Below, piece after piece: positions 16,074 through 25,752 of a DNA stretch of 64,000 nucleotides. Numbering within the stretch: position 1 is the first letter of the stretch; every line of letters begins with the position of its first letter. This DNA comes from Ancylobacter defluvii (GTDB lineage Bacteria; Pseudomonadota; Alphaproteobacteria; Rhizobiales; Xanthobacteraceae). The stretch spans positions 62,001-126,000 of the forward strand of contig NZ_JAHBGD010000002.1 in the NCBI RefSeq assembly GCF_018390605.1, read 5' to 3'. Under the pieces are notes generated by a model. The model had not been told where the DNA came from. It worked only from the letters and a program-made list of their open reading frames with translations, and made no database searches. The position numbers were made by a program, and so were the translations under genes.

Positions 16074-19000
16074 ATGAAGACGAATCTGGCCGAATCCTCC
16101 CTTGATGGCGTGCGGGTTTCCGGCGCGCGGGCTTTCGTACGGGGCGGATGGTCGATCGTCCTCAAGCAGGGAGCGACCAAGGCGGCGTATAGCACCGTCT
16201 CGATGCCGTTGATCGGTGACGGCGGCGGCGTCGTGGTGCCCGGCCTGCGCGTGCTGGGCATCCAGGATGATGGGTTTCTCCGCATCGAAGCGGAGATTCC
16301 CGTCGATCCCCAGGATCATCGTTTTCCGATTGCGGTCGCTTTCGTCATCGGCGGCGCCGACGGCGAGGAAGCCGGTATCATCGATGCGATCGAGATCGTC
16401 CGGCGCGGCAAGGGCGGCAAGCTGGTGTCTATCGTCGTCGCCGTCGACAACAATATCGATGTGACTCCCTACGCCGTCGGCCATGAGATCGCTCTCCGGC
16501 CGGAGGATCAGGAAGCGCTCAAGGAAGCCTATGACGACATCGCCACCAACCGGATTCCGGGTGGCGTCAGCGATACGCTGCATCTGGATTTCGTGATCCG
16601 CTCGCCGCGTGTCGCGGTGCGCCTCGGATTGGCGACGGTCGTCAAGGAAGGCGATCTGCAGAACGGTACGCAATATAATGGCGTTCCGCTCCCCTCCATC
16701 GGATCGCTGCGCGAAGAAGGCGCCCCGGCTGTCGCGGCACCGGCGATGGCCACGGTGCTGCCGCTGTTCTCCCCCGCCGTCGCGACTAAGCCGACGGTCG
16801 AGGCCGCGGCCGTGGAAGCGGCCCCGGCGGCCGTCACCGCGCCTGCTCCCCCTCCGCCGCCGGCTCCGAGCATCGCCTCCAAGGATCTCAAGGCGATCGA
16901 CAACGAGATCGGGCACCTCGAGCGGGCATTGTGGGGCGGCTATTCGCAGGTGGCGCAGGAAAGCCTGCTGCGCATCGCCAAGTCGCGCCTATCGCACCCG
17001 GAAGCACGGGTGCGGGCCAGCTGGGAGCTGTCGCGCTGGTTCTCGGTGAAGGGCGATTTTCGCCAAGTGGCGGAACTGCTCGGCGAAGTGCGCACGCTTT
17101 CCAAACCCTTCGCCCGTCGCAAGACCTTCCGGCTCGTCGAGATCAATGCGTTGTTGCAGATCGGCGACCTCGACACCGCCGCCAAGCGCGTCGAGGATGC
17201 GGCGAAGGGACGACCCGACGACAATGATTACCGGCTGATGGGTACCAACGTCGCCTATCTGCGCGCGGTCAACAATCCCGAGCGGCTGAAGGAGATGAGC
17301 GCGGAGCGCCTCGCGGCGTTCAACGCGATGTTCGCGCAGGACGGACTGGCGACGCTCATCGTCGATCTCGACAAGGAAGAGCTGAATATCAACAGCCTGC
17401 GCTGCGACGCGACCGACCGCTGGATCACCGACGGTCCGAAGATCAGCGTGCTCATGGCCGCCTACGGCGCGGAAGAACATCTGCACCTCGCGGTGGAATC
17501 GATCCTCGCCCAGACCTGGCGCAACCTCGAACTGGTCATCGTCGAGGATTGCAGCCCGGACGGCACTTGGGAGCGGATGCAGCATTTCGCCGCCCTCGAC
17601 GATCGCGTGCGTATCTTCCGCAACAGCGAGAACCAGGGCGCGTACATCACCCGCAACAACGCGCTGGGCTATGCCACCGGCGAGTACATCACCGTCCATG
17701 ATAGTGACGACTGGTCGCATCCCGAGATGCTGGCGGCGCAGATGAAGCCGTTCCTCGAACGCGACCCGGAGGAGGTGAAGGCCACCTTCACCATGATGTG
17801 CCGCGTGACGCCGGATCTGCGCTTCGGAATCCGCCCGAGCCGCCGCAATCTTGAAACCGTGCATCGCAGCTATCCCTCGCTGCTGGTGCGCCGCAGCGAC
17901 CTCGATCAGGTCGGCGTGTGGGACGGCGTGCGCGCCAATGCCGACGCAGAGATGGTCGCGCGCCTGCGCAACAAGTTCGGCCCCGAGCGGCTGGTCGACG
18001 CCCTGCCCAACACGCCGATGTCGTTCTTCCTGGTCCGTCCGGAATCGCTGACCGAGCAGGGCGAGACCAGCCTGCTCAGCCTCACCTTCGGCGTGCGCCA
18101 TGAATATGACCGCCAGGTCGAGTACATGCGGCGCAAGTGGGAGGCCGAAGGTGTCATCCCCGGCGAGCGTGCGAGCAAGAAGGAACCCTTCGCCTCGCCG
18201 CAGCTGCTGCTGCCCTATCATATGCGGCCGGAACCGAAATACGACATGATCCTGGTCTCGGATCTGTCGCTGCTCGGCGGCACGCGCGGCTGCAATCTCG
18301 GCTATATCGATGCCGCGGTGGCGGCGGGACAGCGTGTCGGCCTGTTCCACTGGCCGCGTGGCGATCTACGCCTGCTGCCGGACATCGACCCCGCCTATCG
18401 CGACCGCAACCAGCTCGAGCAGGTGGACATCATCACCTGCGAAGAAGAAGCTGAGTGCAACCTGCTGATCCTGCATCACCCGCCGGTGATGAAGTACATG
18501 CTGGACCGTTTCCCGCGGATCACCACCAAGCACGGGGTGATCCTGGTGAACCAGCTGCCCTATCAGGTGCTGGGCGGACAGAACGTCTTCTACGAGCCCT
18601 TGATCGCTGAACGCGATTTCCGGCGTCTGTTCGGGGTGCGGCCGCTCTGGGCGCCGATTTCAACCTTAGTGCGGCGCCATCTCGACGAGCAGGACAGCGG
18701 CCTGGCAATGACCGGCACCGACTGGCTGCCGCCGATCAACGTCCCGCTGCGAGACCCGCCGCCGCGCGACGCCTCCGGCCGGCCGCCGGTCATCGGCCGC
18801 CATGCCCGCGACCACTGGACCAAATGGCCGGAGCAGACCGCCTTGCTCTCGGCGGCCTATATGGTGGGAACCGATGTGCCGGTTAGGCTGCTGGGCGGCG
18901 CCAACACGCCGGAACGCCTGCTGAGCGGCATCCCGGAAAATTGGGAAGTGCTGGAGTTCGACAGCATCCCCGTGCTCGACTTCATCGATTCCCTCGACTT

Positions 19001-19289
19001 CCTCGTGCATTTCCCGCACACGCAATATATCGAGGAATTCGGTCGCAACGTTGCCGAGGCCATGGCTCGCGGCGTGCCGGCCGTGTTGCCGCCGGTGTTC
19101 CGCGAGACATTCCACGACGCCGCCATCTATTGCGAGCCGCAAGAGGTCGGCGAAACCATACGACGGATATGGACTGATCAGGATCTCTATATGCACTATG
19201 CGCGTGCCGGGCGTGATTTCGTGGCGCAGAACTGCCACGTGACCTCGCTGCAAAACCGCATGTCCGGCATTCTGGGAACGGCATCTTGA
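16074..19289 (+). CDS. Multidomain glycosyltransferase (GT2 plus C-terminal GT4-like domain)
   Basis: 1071 aa. Residues 1-215 form a unique N-terminal beta-rich region; 220-275 is an Ala/Pro linker (APAPPPPPAPS); 280-420 is helical and TPR-like (VRASWELSRWFSVKGDF, LLQIGDLDTAAKRVEDAAK). A GT2 domain follows at about 455-670: KISVLMAAYGAEEHLHLAVE, LVIVEDCSPDGT and the metal/UDP motif VHDSDDWSHPEM near 541. From about 720 on there is a GT-B-type C-terminal half with MILVSDLSLLGGTRGCN and the late donor-site pattern IEEFGRNVAEAMARGVPAVL. It is cytosolic with no transmembrane helix. It probably adds two sugars in one protein, to a surface polysaccharide or glycoprotein. The stop overlaps the TTG start of the next gene. 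Confidence 0.85.
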   Translation: MKTNLAESSLDGVRVSGARAFVRGGWSIVLKQGATKAAYSTVSMPLIGDGGGVVVPGLRVLGIQDDGFLRIEAEIPVDPQDHRFPIAVAFVIGGADGEEAGIIDAIEIVRRGKGGKLVSIVVAVDNNIDVTPYAVGHEIALRPEDQEALKEAYDDIATNRIPGGVSDTLHLDFVIRSPRVAVRLGLATVVKEGDLQNGTQYNGVPLPSIGSLREEGAPAVAAPAMATVLPLFSPAVATKPTVEAAAVEAAPAAVTAPAPPPPPAPSIASKDLKAIDNEIGHLERALWGGYSQVAQESLLRIAKSRLSHPEARVRASWELSRWFSVKGDFRQVAELLGEVRTLSKPFARRKTFRLVEINALLQIGDLDTAAKRVEDAAKGRPDDNDYRLMGTNVAYLRAVNNPERLKEMSAERLAAFNAMFAQDGLATLIVDLDKEELNINSLRCDATDRWITDGPKISVLMAAYGAEEHLHLAVESILAQTWRNLELVIVEDCSPDGTWERMQHFAALDDRVRIFRNSENQGAYITRNNALGYATGEYITVHDSDDWSHPEMLAAQMKPFLERDPEEVKATFTMMCRVTPDLRFGIRPSRRNLETVHRSYPSLLVRRSDLDQVGVWDGVRANADAEMVARLRNKFGPERLVDALPNTPMSFFLVRPESLTEQGETSLLSLTFGVRHEYDRQVEYMRRKWEAEGVIPGERASKKEPFASPQLLLPYHMRPEPKYDMILVSDLSLLGGTRGCNLGYIDAAVAAGQRVGLFHWPRGDLRLLPDIDPAYRDRNQLEQVDIITCEEEAECNLLILHHPPVMKYMLDRFPRITTKHGVILVNQLPYQVLGGQNVFYEPLIAERDFRRLFGVRPLWAPISTLVRRHLDEQDSGLAMTGTDWLPPINVPLRDPPPRDASGRPPVIGRHARDHWTKWPEQTALLSAAYMVGTDVPVRLLGGANTPERLLSGIPENWEVLEFDSIPVLDFIDSLDFLVHFPHTQYIEEFGRNVAEAMARGVPAVLPPVFRETFHDAAIYCEPQEVGETIRRIWTDQDLYMHYARAGRDFVAQNCHVTSLQNRMSGILGTAS

Positions 19290-20038
19290 CGGAAACCGCC
19301 GTGCCCATAGAGACGCGCATCAGGCGCGTCGCCATTCTCGGTACATGCGTCAGTCGCGATATGATTCGTATCGCGACTGACGAAGCCGTGCAGGTGAAGA
19401 AATATCTCGCCCGCGGCACGGTGCGCTCGATACTCGCCAAATCGCCGGGTAATTTGTCTTACGGCGATCCGGCTGATCTACCGGGCTTCGAGCGGCGGAA
19501 TTTCGAAACCGACATCGCCAAATCCGCCTTCAAGCAGCTGAGCAATGTCGAGGCCGATATCTGCATCGTCGACATGATCGACGAGCGGCTCGCCACCTGG
19601 AACAATGGCGATACCATTCTGGTGAATTCCAAGGGCTTCGAAGTGGCGGTGGGCAAGCTGCCGCCGCCCTGGAAGTACCGTTCCCCGTCGGCGATACGCG
19701 CGGAGACCTTGGAGCGGGCGCCCCTTTGGGCCACCAAGCTGAAGGAAGCGGTCGGAGCCATGCCGATCGTGATCCATCGCGCGGTGTGGGCGCCCGGTGG
19801 CGGCGCCGACGATGACGCCGTGCGTGATCAGAACGCCTTCCTCAACCAGCTTTACGACATTCTCTGCGCGACGCTGCCGGAGGCGGTGGCGGTACGCGCC
19901 GACGACGCCTTCCAGTACGCCGCGACGGAACATCAATGGGGCCCCGCCCCCTATCACTACATAGATCCGTATTACAAGAACGTCTGGGCGGCCATCGCTG
20001 CCCGTTTCCCCGCCGAAGCGCATTCGCAGCAGGATTGA
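19286..20038 (+). CDS. DUF6270-like protein (possible SGNH/polysaccharide-modification protein)
   Basis: 250 aa from TTG 19286, which overlaps the TGA of the glycosyltransferase gene, so coupling is very likely. The N-terminal signature RVAILGTCVSRDMIRIA fits the DUF6270 pattern of a 'GSC/GTCVSRD' loop, which resembles a block I GDS-like nucleophile segment. The rest has ICIVDMIDERLATW and the terminal HYIDPYYKNVW, where the His/Asp pair could complete a hydrolase triad. These proteins usually lie in surface-polysaccharide loci. A carbohydrate esterase or acyltransferase role is inference only; I have no proof beyond the motif and neighbourhood. Confidence 0.65.
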   Translation: MTETAVPIETRIRRVAILGTCVSRDMIRIATDEAVQVKKYLARGTVRSILAKSPGNLSYGDPADLPGFERRNFETDIAKSAFKQLSNVEADICIVDMIDERLATWNNGDTILVNSKGFEVAVGKLPPPWKYRSPSAIRAETLERAPLWATKLKEAVGAMPIVIHRAVWAPGGGADDDAVRDQNAFLNQLYDILCATLPEAVAVRADDAFQYAATEHQWGPAPYHYIDPYYKNVWAAIAARFPAEAHSQQD

Positions 20039-20186
20039 CCGCCAACTGCCGGTGCCGTACCCGACGACGAGCGGCGGACTTTTCCGCGCGCCCCGCCGCC
20101 TCGATCGGCGAAACCTCGCGACAACCTCGAGGGTGTCACCGGGGTAACACAGGCTTGGCTACCGACCCAGGACGATGCGGTCCTGC

Positions 20187-20969
20187 TCAGACCGAGGGCA
20201 TCGCGCCGGTCTCCGACACGAATTTCTCGGCCAGCTTGTTCAGCACCACGTTCACCACTTCTTCCCGGTCTTCTTTCCAGAAGCCGGTCACGTGGTAAAT
20301 GAAGGAGTCGGTCAGCTCGGAATCGCGCCAGTCCGTTCCAGGCTCGTTCATGAAGAGCGTGCTGTTGTTGAAACGCTTGTCAATTCGCTGCATCGAAACA
20401 TCGTACTTCCGAAGCAGGTAATAGGATAGCGTCTGGTGCGGATAGCGGGCGAACAGCAGCGGCGCCGCCTCGATGATGTTCTTCGCGAGGAAGGCCGGAG
20501 AATATACCGCATCATACAGCATGACGCCGGTATTGGCGTAGAGAGCGGGGTCATAGACCACCTCCTCCCAGCCGTTCTTTGCCGCTTCGGCCTGAATCAC
20601 TCGAAAGGAATCCTCGGCGTGATCCCGGCTGGTATGGGTATAGCCACACCGCCCCGGCTCGACGACGGAAAAGAGATCCGGCGCGGTGGGCGAGATGATG
20701 CAGGTGTCGTCCAGCATCAGCACGTTGGTGTAGCCCTCGTCCATCAGCTTGCCGACGCAATACTGCTTGAGAGCATACTCGAACTTATGCGGGCGCCCCG
20801 GCTTGTCAGGGAGATCGGGAAAAGGGAATTCGCTGCGCGACGGAGTGGTCTCGACTATCCGCAAATCCGCCTTGCACCGTTTCGCATAGCGTTCCATCCA
20901 ACTCAAACACGAAGCGAACCAAGGCCGATTGCCAATCGAGATGACAACTATGACGCGACCAATTCCCAA
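20187..20969 (-). CDS. Putative small glycosyltransferase (GT-A / GT8-like)
   Basis: 260 aa. Translation probably begins at TTG 20969 (MGIGRVIVVISIGNRP), because the in-phase ATG codons lie well inside the fold. The Rossmann-like opening VIVVISIG, the strand VLMLDDTCIISPTAPDLF with its DxD-like DD, and YANTGVMLYDAVYSPAF (the 'N.Gvml' acceptor motif of GT8-like enzymes) all support a nucleotide-sugar transferase. The end (FIYHVTGFWKED) also fits a GT8-like C-terminal His. It is the second gene of a minus-strand pair behind the FkbM methyltransferase, 15 bp apart. It is small and may be an acceptor-specific transferase of a surface glycan. Donor unknown. Confidence 0.7.
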   Translation of the reverse strand: MGIGRVIVVISIGNRPWFASCLSWMERYAKRCKADLRIVETTPSRSEFPFPDLPDKPGRPHKFEYALKQYCVGKLMDEGYTNVLMLDDTCIISPTAPDLFSVVEPGRCGYTHTSRDHAEDSFRVIQAEAAKNGWEEVVYDPALYANTGVMLYDAVYSPAFLAKNIIEAAPLLFARYPHQTLSYYLLRKYDVSMQRIDKRFNNSTLFMNEPGTDWRDSELTDSFIYHVTGFWKEDREEVVNVVLNKLAEKFVSETGAMPSV

Positions 20970-20984
20970 CGTTCTCTCCCATCT

Positions 20985-21710
20985 TCACTTTTGCGCAACA
21001 GCAGAACGGCTGTTGGATTTTTTATTGTTCATAATAACAGATGAAGAGATGAAAACAGGGTTGCTGCGACGAATGATCGGCCTTCCGTCCAATTCGAACG
21101 CAATATCATAGAGACTGAACAAATGATAATCACGTGCCGAAAAATAATTGAAGAAGGCAGCGAAAGGTACCCACTTCCGGTTCGTGATGTTCATAGAACA
21201 CCCGACCTGTACGATGTCGATCTTCTGTTGATCCCACATTGAACTGAAGCCCTCGACCACGTGAAAGTCGAAGCCTTCCGTGCCGATCTTGAGAAGCGAC
21301 ACCCGGTCGATTTTCTCGCGCTGGCAGAACTCGTCACCAGTCACCAGCTCGATGACGTCGGTTCCCTGGGTCTTGGCCGGCGACAGGTTGAGGATGGTGT
21401 TCTGCTTGTCGTTCAGCTGCGCATGACCGGACTTCGAGCCTAGCGCGACATTGAGGACGCGCGCGCGCGCGACCCCAGCTTGCTTTTTCTCGATTTTGGC
21501 GAAACTGGAACCGGAGAGCTCGAACCCGATCACCCGCGCACTTGTCAGGTGCAGGAAGCGGGACAATGATGTCCCGAGATTCGCACCGGTTTCGACGATG
21601 GTTTCCAGCTTCAGATTGGGGAGATGGGTCGCAATATCGTTCAAAATCTGGACTGATCCGCCCGCCTCGACATCGTGTGCGACGCGATGTCTATCGTCAG
21701 CTTTCAGCAT
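20985..21710 (-). CDS. FkbM-family SAM-dependent methyltransferase
   Basis: About 241 aa from ATG 21710 (MLKADDRHRVAH) behind a GGGAGACGAGG site; a TTG at 21749 is possible. Motif I is VETGANLGTSLSRFL and the acidic strand-2 end is VIGFELSG. The FkbM family's late motif, normally 'lKiDvEGaE..vl.G', reads LLKIGTEGFDFHVVEG, so the usual Asp is a Gly. FkbM proteins O-methylate sugars or glycan tails. The substrate is probably the glycan made by the neighbouring transferases. Oddities: base composition below the window average, and a (CG)7 run inside the coding region at 21458-21471. Confidence 0.78.
   Translation of the reverse strand: MLKADDRHRVAHDVEAGGSVQILNDIATHLPNLKLETIVETGANLGTSLSRFLHLTSARVIGFELSGSSFAKIEKKQAGVARARVLNVALGSKSGHAQLNDKQNTILNLSPAKTQGTDVIELVTGDEFCQREKIDRVSLLKIGTEGFDFHVVEGFSSMWDQQKIDIVQVGCSMNITNRKWVPFAAFFNYFSARDYHLFSLYDIAFELDGRPIIRRSNPVFISSSVIMNNKKSNSRSAVAQK
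21458..21471. repeat. (CG)7 dinucleotide run inside the FkbM gene
   Basis: Fourteen uninterrupted alternating C/G bases, encoding the Ala-Arg-Ala-Arg region after KKQAGVA. A gain or loss of one unit would shift the reading frame of the methyltransferase. Confidence 0.7.
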
Positions 21711-22226
21711 GCGCCTCGTCTCCCAAACCCGACTCGTACGGAACCGCAACCTCGCAGTCTCTCGGCCATTTGAGACACCCTAAAGCACAAGTGCAAGCGC
21801 AGTACCAGAATCCATGCTACTCTATCATCAGAGTTTTTCGATATCCGACCTTTGAGCGTTCGTGACTGCCGCCGCCGGAGCCGGAGCACCCTGCCATTCG
21901 GCCGAGTGCCCAGCGCAGCCACAACCATTTCGGCCCGGCACGGTAAGTGCCAAGATACCTTCCCGTTAAGACATTGAGAGAAGAACGGATGAAGTGGATG
22001 ACTTTCTTGAAATGTCCACTCGTCTCCATTTGGTCCCTTATGTTACCTGAACATCAGTTCTCCTCGACGTCAAGCGCATCGGGCTGAGCAGAGGAACAGG
22101 CAAAACACTCGGAAAATAATACCTCATTTTTCGCCATTATTCCGCATTCTTTTCTGTCAAATGTCTCCGGCGCGGGGAAGCGCCGTGCGCTGGATCTCCT
22201 TTGTAGTGGTATTGGATTAGATATTC
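21711..22226. other. Approximately 480-bp AT-richer gap between divergent genes
   Basis: Separates the FkbM gene (-) from the alginate-lyase gene (+); any gene-like content I can see is weak and unassignable. GC content is well below the window norm, notably 22080-22150, which has several AT-rich stretches that could hold promoters for both sides. It may mark the end of transferred DNA. Confidence 0.45.
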
Positions 22227-23219
22227 ATGCTGGAATCCGGACGTTTTCGTCACTTCACGTGCCTGGCCGCCGTGCTGGTCGTCGTCTGCACGCTTCTCGG
22301 CGAGCTGGGTGCCGCCCAGGCCCAGTCCTGCGAAAATCCTCCGCCCTTGCCGTCGGTCATCGACGTGCGGCGTCCCGACGCGGCAGCGCGCCCAGGCTCA
22401 GAGGAATTCGACAAGGAGCTGTCGGAGTATCGGGACAGCATCCGCGACGTCCGGCGATTCCTGTCTTTCGTGGCGCAGGCTTCCGATGCGGCCATCGCCG
22501 CCTCGAACGGTTCCGGCGTCGACTGCCTCGGCCAGGCCTTCGAGCGGGAACGGCGCGACCGCCGGCTGCTCAGAAAGACCGACGCGATGCAATCGGGCTA
22601 TGAGCAGCATTGGGCGCTCGCCGGCATGTCGCTGGCCGCGTTCAAGCTGCAGCGCGCCGGAAAACCACTGCCCGCCCCGGCCCTCGCATGGCTGGTCGAC
22701 ATCGCGCACCAGGTGATGGCGTTTCACGACCAGCATGGCCAATTGAACAATCACGTCCTCTGGGCGGCGCTTGGCGTCGGCACCACCGGCTATCTCAGCG
22801 GCCAGGCCGATCTGGTGCAATGGGCCAACACCAAAGTGGGTCTTTCGCTGGCCACCGCCCTGCCCGACGGCACGCTGCCGCGGGAAATGAGCCGCGGCGC
22901 CAAGGCCTCGCACTACCACTTCTTCGCGGCGCAGCCGGTCATGCTCTATGGCGATATCCGTGCGTGCTTCGGCGACCCGATGCCCGCGCAGGAACAGGCG
23001 ATCGTGACCAAGCTCGACGGCGTCCTGCGCCACATCCTGGCCGACCCGCAATGGCTCGCCGCCCACGCCGGTGCGCGGCAGGCAGATGTCGGCAACACTA
23101 TCTGGCTCGACGCGCTGGAAACCGGAAAGGTGCCGGCGAGCCTACAGAACGGCAAGGGGTCGAGCCGCCTTGGCGGTCGCCTGTCCACTCTCGTCGCCGC
23201 ATTGAGCTGCGCGCGGTAG
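22227..23219 (+). CDS. Secreted alginate-lyase-like protein (PL5/AlgL family)
   Basis: 330 aa with a signal peptide (hydrophobic residues 10-27, cleavage near AQA-QSCEN at about 32), so periplasmic or exported. The body matches the alginate-lyase (alpha/alpha toroid) fold. The catalytic NNH motif is present as LNNHVLWAALGVGTTGYLSG (residues about 171-190), and the later Tyr-containing block LPREMSRGAKASHYHFFAAQ aligns with AlgL's 'LP.El.R..ra..YH.ya'. Slightly shorter than AlgL (about 367 aa). A beta-eliminative cleavage of uronic-acid-rich polymer is likely; since no algD/alg8-like genes are visible, the substrate may be the host's own glycan or an external alginate. Confidence 0.85.
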   Translation: MLESGRFRHFTCLAAVLVVVCTLLGELGAAQAQSCENPPPLPSVIDVRRPDAAARPGSEEFDKELSEYRDSIRDVRRFLSFVAQASDAAIAASNGSGVDCLGQAFERERRDRRLLRKTDAMQSGYEQHWALAGMSLAAFKLQRAGKPLPAPALAWLVDIAHQVMAFHDQHGQLNNHVLWAALGVGTTGYLSGQADLVQWANTKVGLSLATALPDGTLPREMSRGAKASHYHFFAAQPVMLYGDIRACFGDPMPAQEQAIVTKLDGVLRHILADPQWLAAHAGARQADVGNTIWLDALETGKVPASLQNGKGSSRLGGRLSTLVAALSCAR

Positions 23220-23234
23220 TGCGGCTCACAGAAA

Positions 23235-23930
23235 TCAGCGCGGCTCGCTCTCCACCCAACGGCGCTTCGATTCGGCCAGATGCACGCGCATCAGCGCTTC
23301 GGCAAGCGGGCCGTCGCGCGCTTCCAGTGCCGCCAGGATCGCCTCATGCTCGGCCAATGCCGAGCGCCAGTTCGCCGGTGTGTCGAAATGCGCGCGAAAC
23401 TGCGAGGACATCGGGCTGTGCCGCTCGTCGAACAGCTCGGCGACCAGTCGAACGATGACGCTGTTTCCGGTCTGGCCGGCAATGGCGAGATGGAACTGCC
23501 GGTCGTGATCGAGCGGCTTGCGCCCCTCCTCAATATCCGACCGCATGGCGTCCAGAGCGAGGCGCAGCGCCTGCAGCATGATCGGCGTCACGCGGGTGGC
23601 GGCCAGTGCGGCGACCGCGCTCTCCACCGTCGCGCGCGCCTCCATGAGCTCCACCGGGCTCTCGCCGGTCGCCGCCGGGGTCAGAGCGCGGCGCTCCCCC
23701 GCACCAATCACATAGATGCCCGAGCCCATGCGAATCTCGACCGTGCCGTCGATCTCGAGCGCGATCAGCGCCTCGCGCAGCGAGGGGCGCGACACGCCGA
23801 GCTGCTGGGCGAGATCACGCTCCGCCGGCAGACGGCTACCAGCCGAGAAATGCCCGCTCTGGATCAGCCCGCGGATCTGATCGGCCACCTGCTGGTAGAG
23901 TCGGCGCTCGGCGGTGCGAATGATGTTCAT
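23235..23930 (-). CDS. FadR/GntR-family transcriptional regulator
   Basis: 231 aa from ATG 23930 (MNIIRTAERRLYQQ). N-terminal winged helix (residues 1-70) with the family signature SRLPAERDLAQQLGVSRPSL, the recognition helix SRPSLREALIALE and the wing GSGIYV. The C-terminal FCD domain is all-helical, with ligand/metal histidines in HDRQFHLAIAG and in ALAEHEAIL. It is divergent from the sugar operon 246 bp away. FadR-type regulators in sugar-acid clusters usually act as repressors relieved by a sugar acid; here the likely inducer is L-fucose or an oxidised intermediate (inference). Candidate operators lie in the gap. Confidence 0.9.
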   Translation of the reverse strand: MNIIRTAERRLYQQVADQIRGLIQSGHFSAGSRLPAERDLAQQLGVSRPSLREALIALEIDGTVEIRMGSGIYVIGAGERRALTPAATGESPVELMEARATVESAVAALAATRVTPIMLQALRLALDAMRSDIEEGRKPLDHDRQFHLAIAGQTGNSVIVRLVAELFDERHSPMSSQFRAHFDTPANWRSALAEHEAILAALEARDGPLAEALMRVHLAESKRRWVESEPR

Positions 23931-24007
23931 GGACAAGCCTCGTTTGGCCTTACCATAGGAGCCGCGGCCGGCAGGGGCAAGCAAGAGCCTTCCAGTCAAT
24001 AACCAAC

Positions 24008-24019
24008 TGTTTCGAAACA
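24008..24019. promoter_or_regulatory. 12-bp perfect palindrome TGTTTCGAAACA
   Basis: Self-complementary over its full length and located in the intergenic region between the FadR-type regulator and the sugar operon. A dimeric regulator could bind it. It differs from the TGG-CCA elements nearby, so it may serve another protein. Confidence 0.45.
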
Positions 24020-24030
24020 TAATTTCGATC

Positions 24031-24075
24031 TGGCCTGACCAAATCTTCTCAATACGGCAAAAATTGGCTTGACCA
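24031..24075. promoter_or_regulatory. Pair of 11-bp TGG-N5-CCA elements, candidate FadR-type operators
   Basis: TGGCCTGACCA (24031-24041) and TGGCTTGACCA (24065-24075) differ at one position and lie 34 bp apart, about three helical turns. Both have dyad-symmetric TGG...CCA arms, as expected for a GntR/FadR dimer site. The second copy overlaps a -35-like TTGACC, with CATAGAT about 19 bp further on, so binding would block the sugar-operon promoter. ACGGCAAAA is also repeated (24054-24062 and 24079-24087). Confidence 0.5.
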
Positions 24076-24175
24076 GTTACGGCAAAATGCCACCATAGAT
24101 CGGTAACCGGCCAACGAGCCGACAAGACCTGCTGCAAGCGGGCATTACGTCGCGATCGCGACATGGGAGGACGCC

Positions 24176-25741
<1,566 letters not shown>

Positions 25742-25752
25742 CGGAGCCGAGA

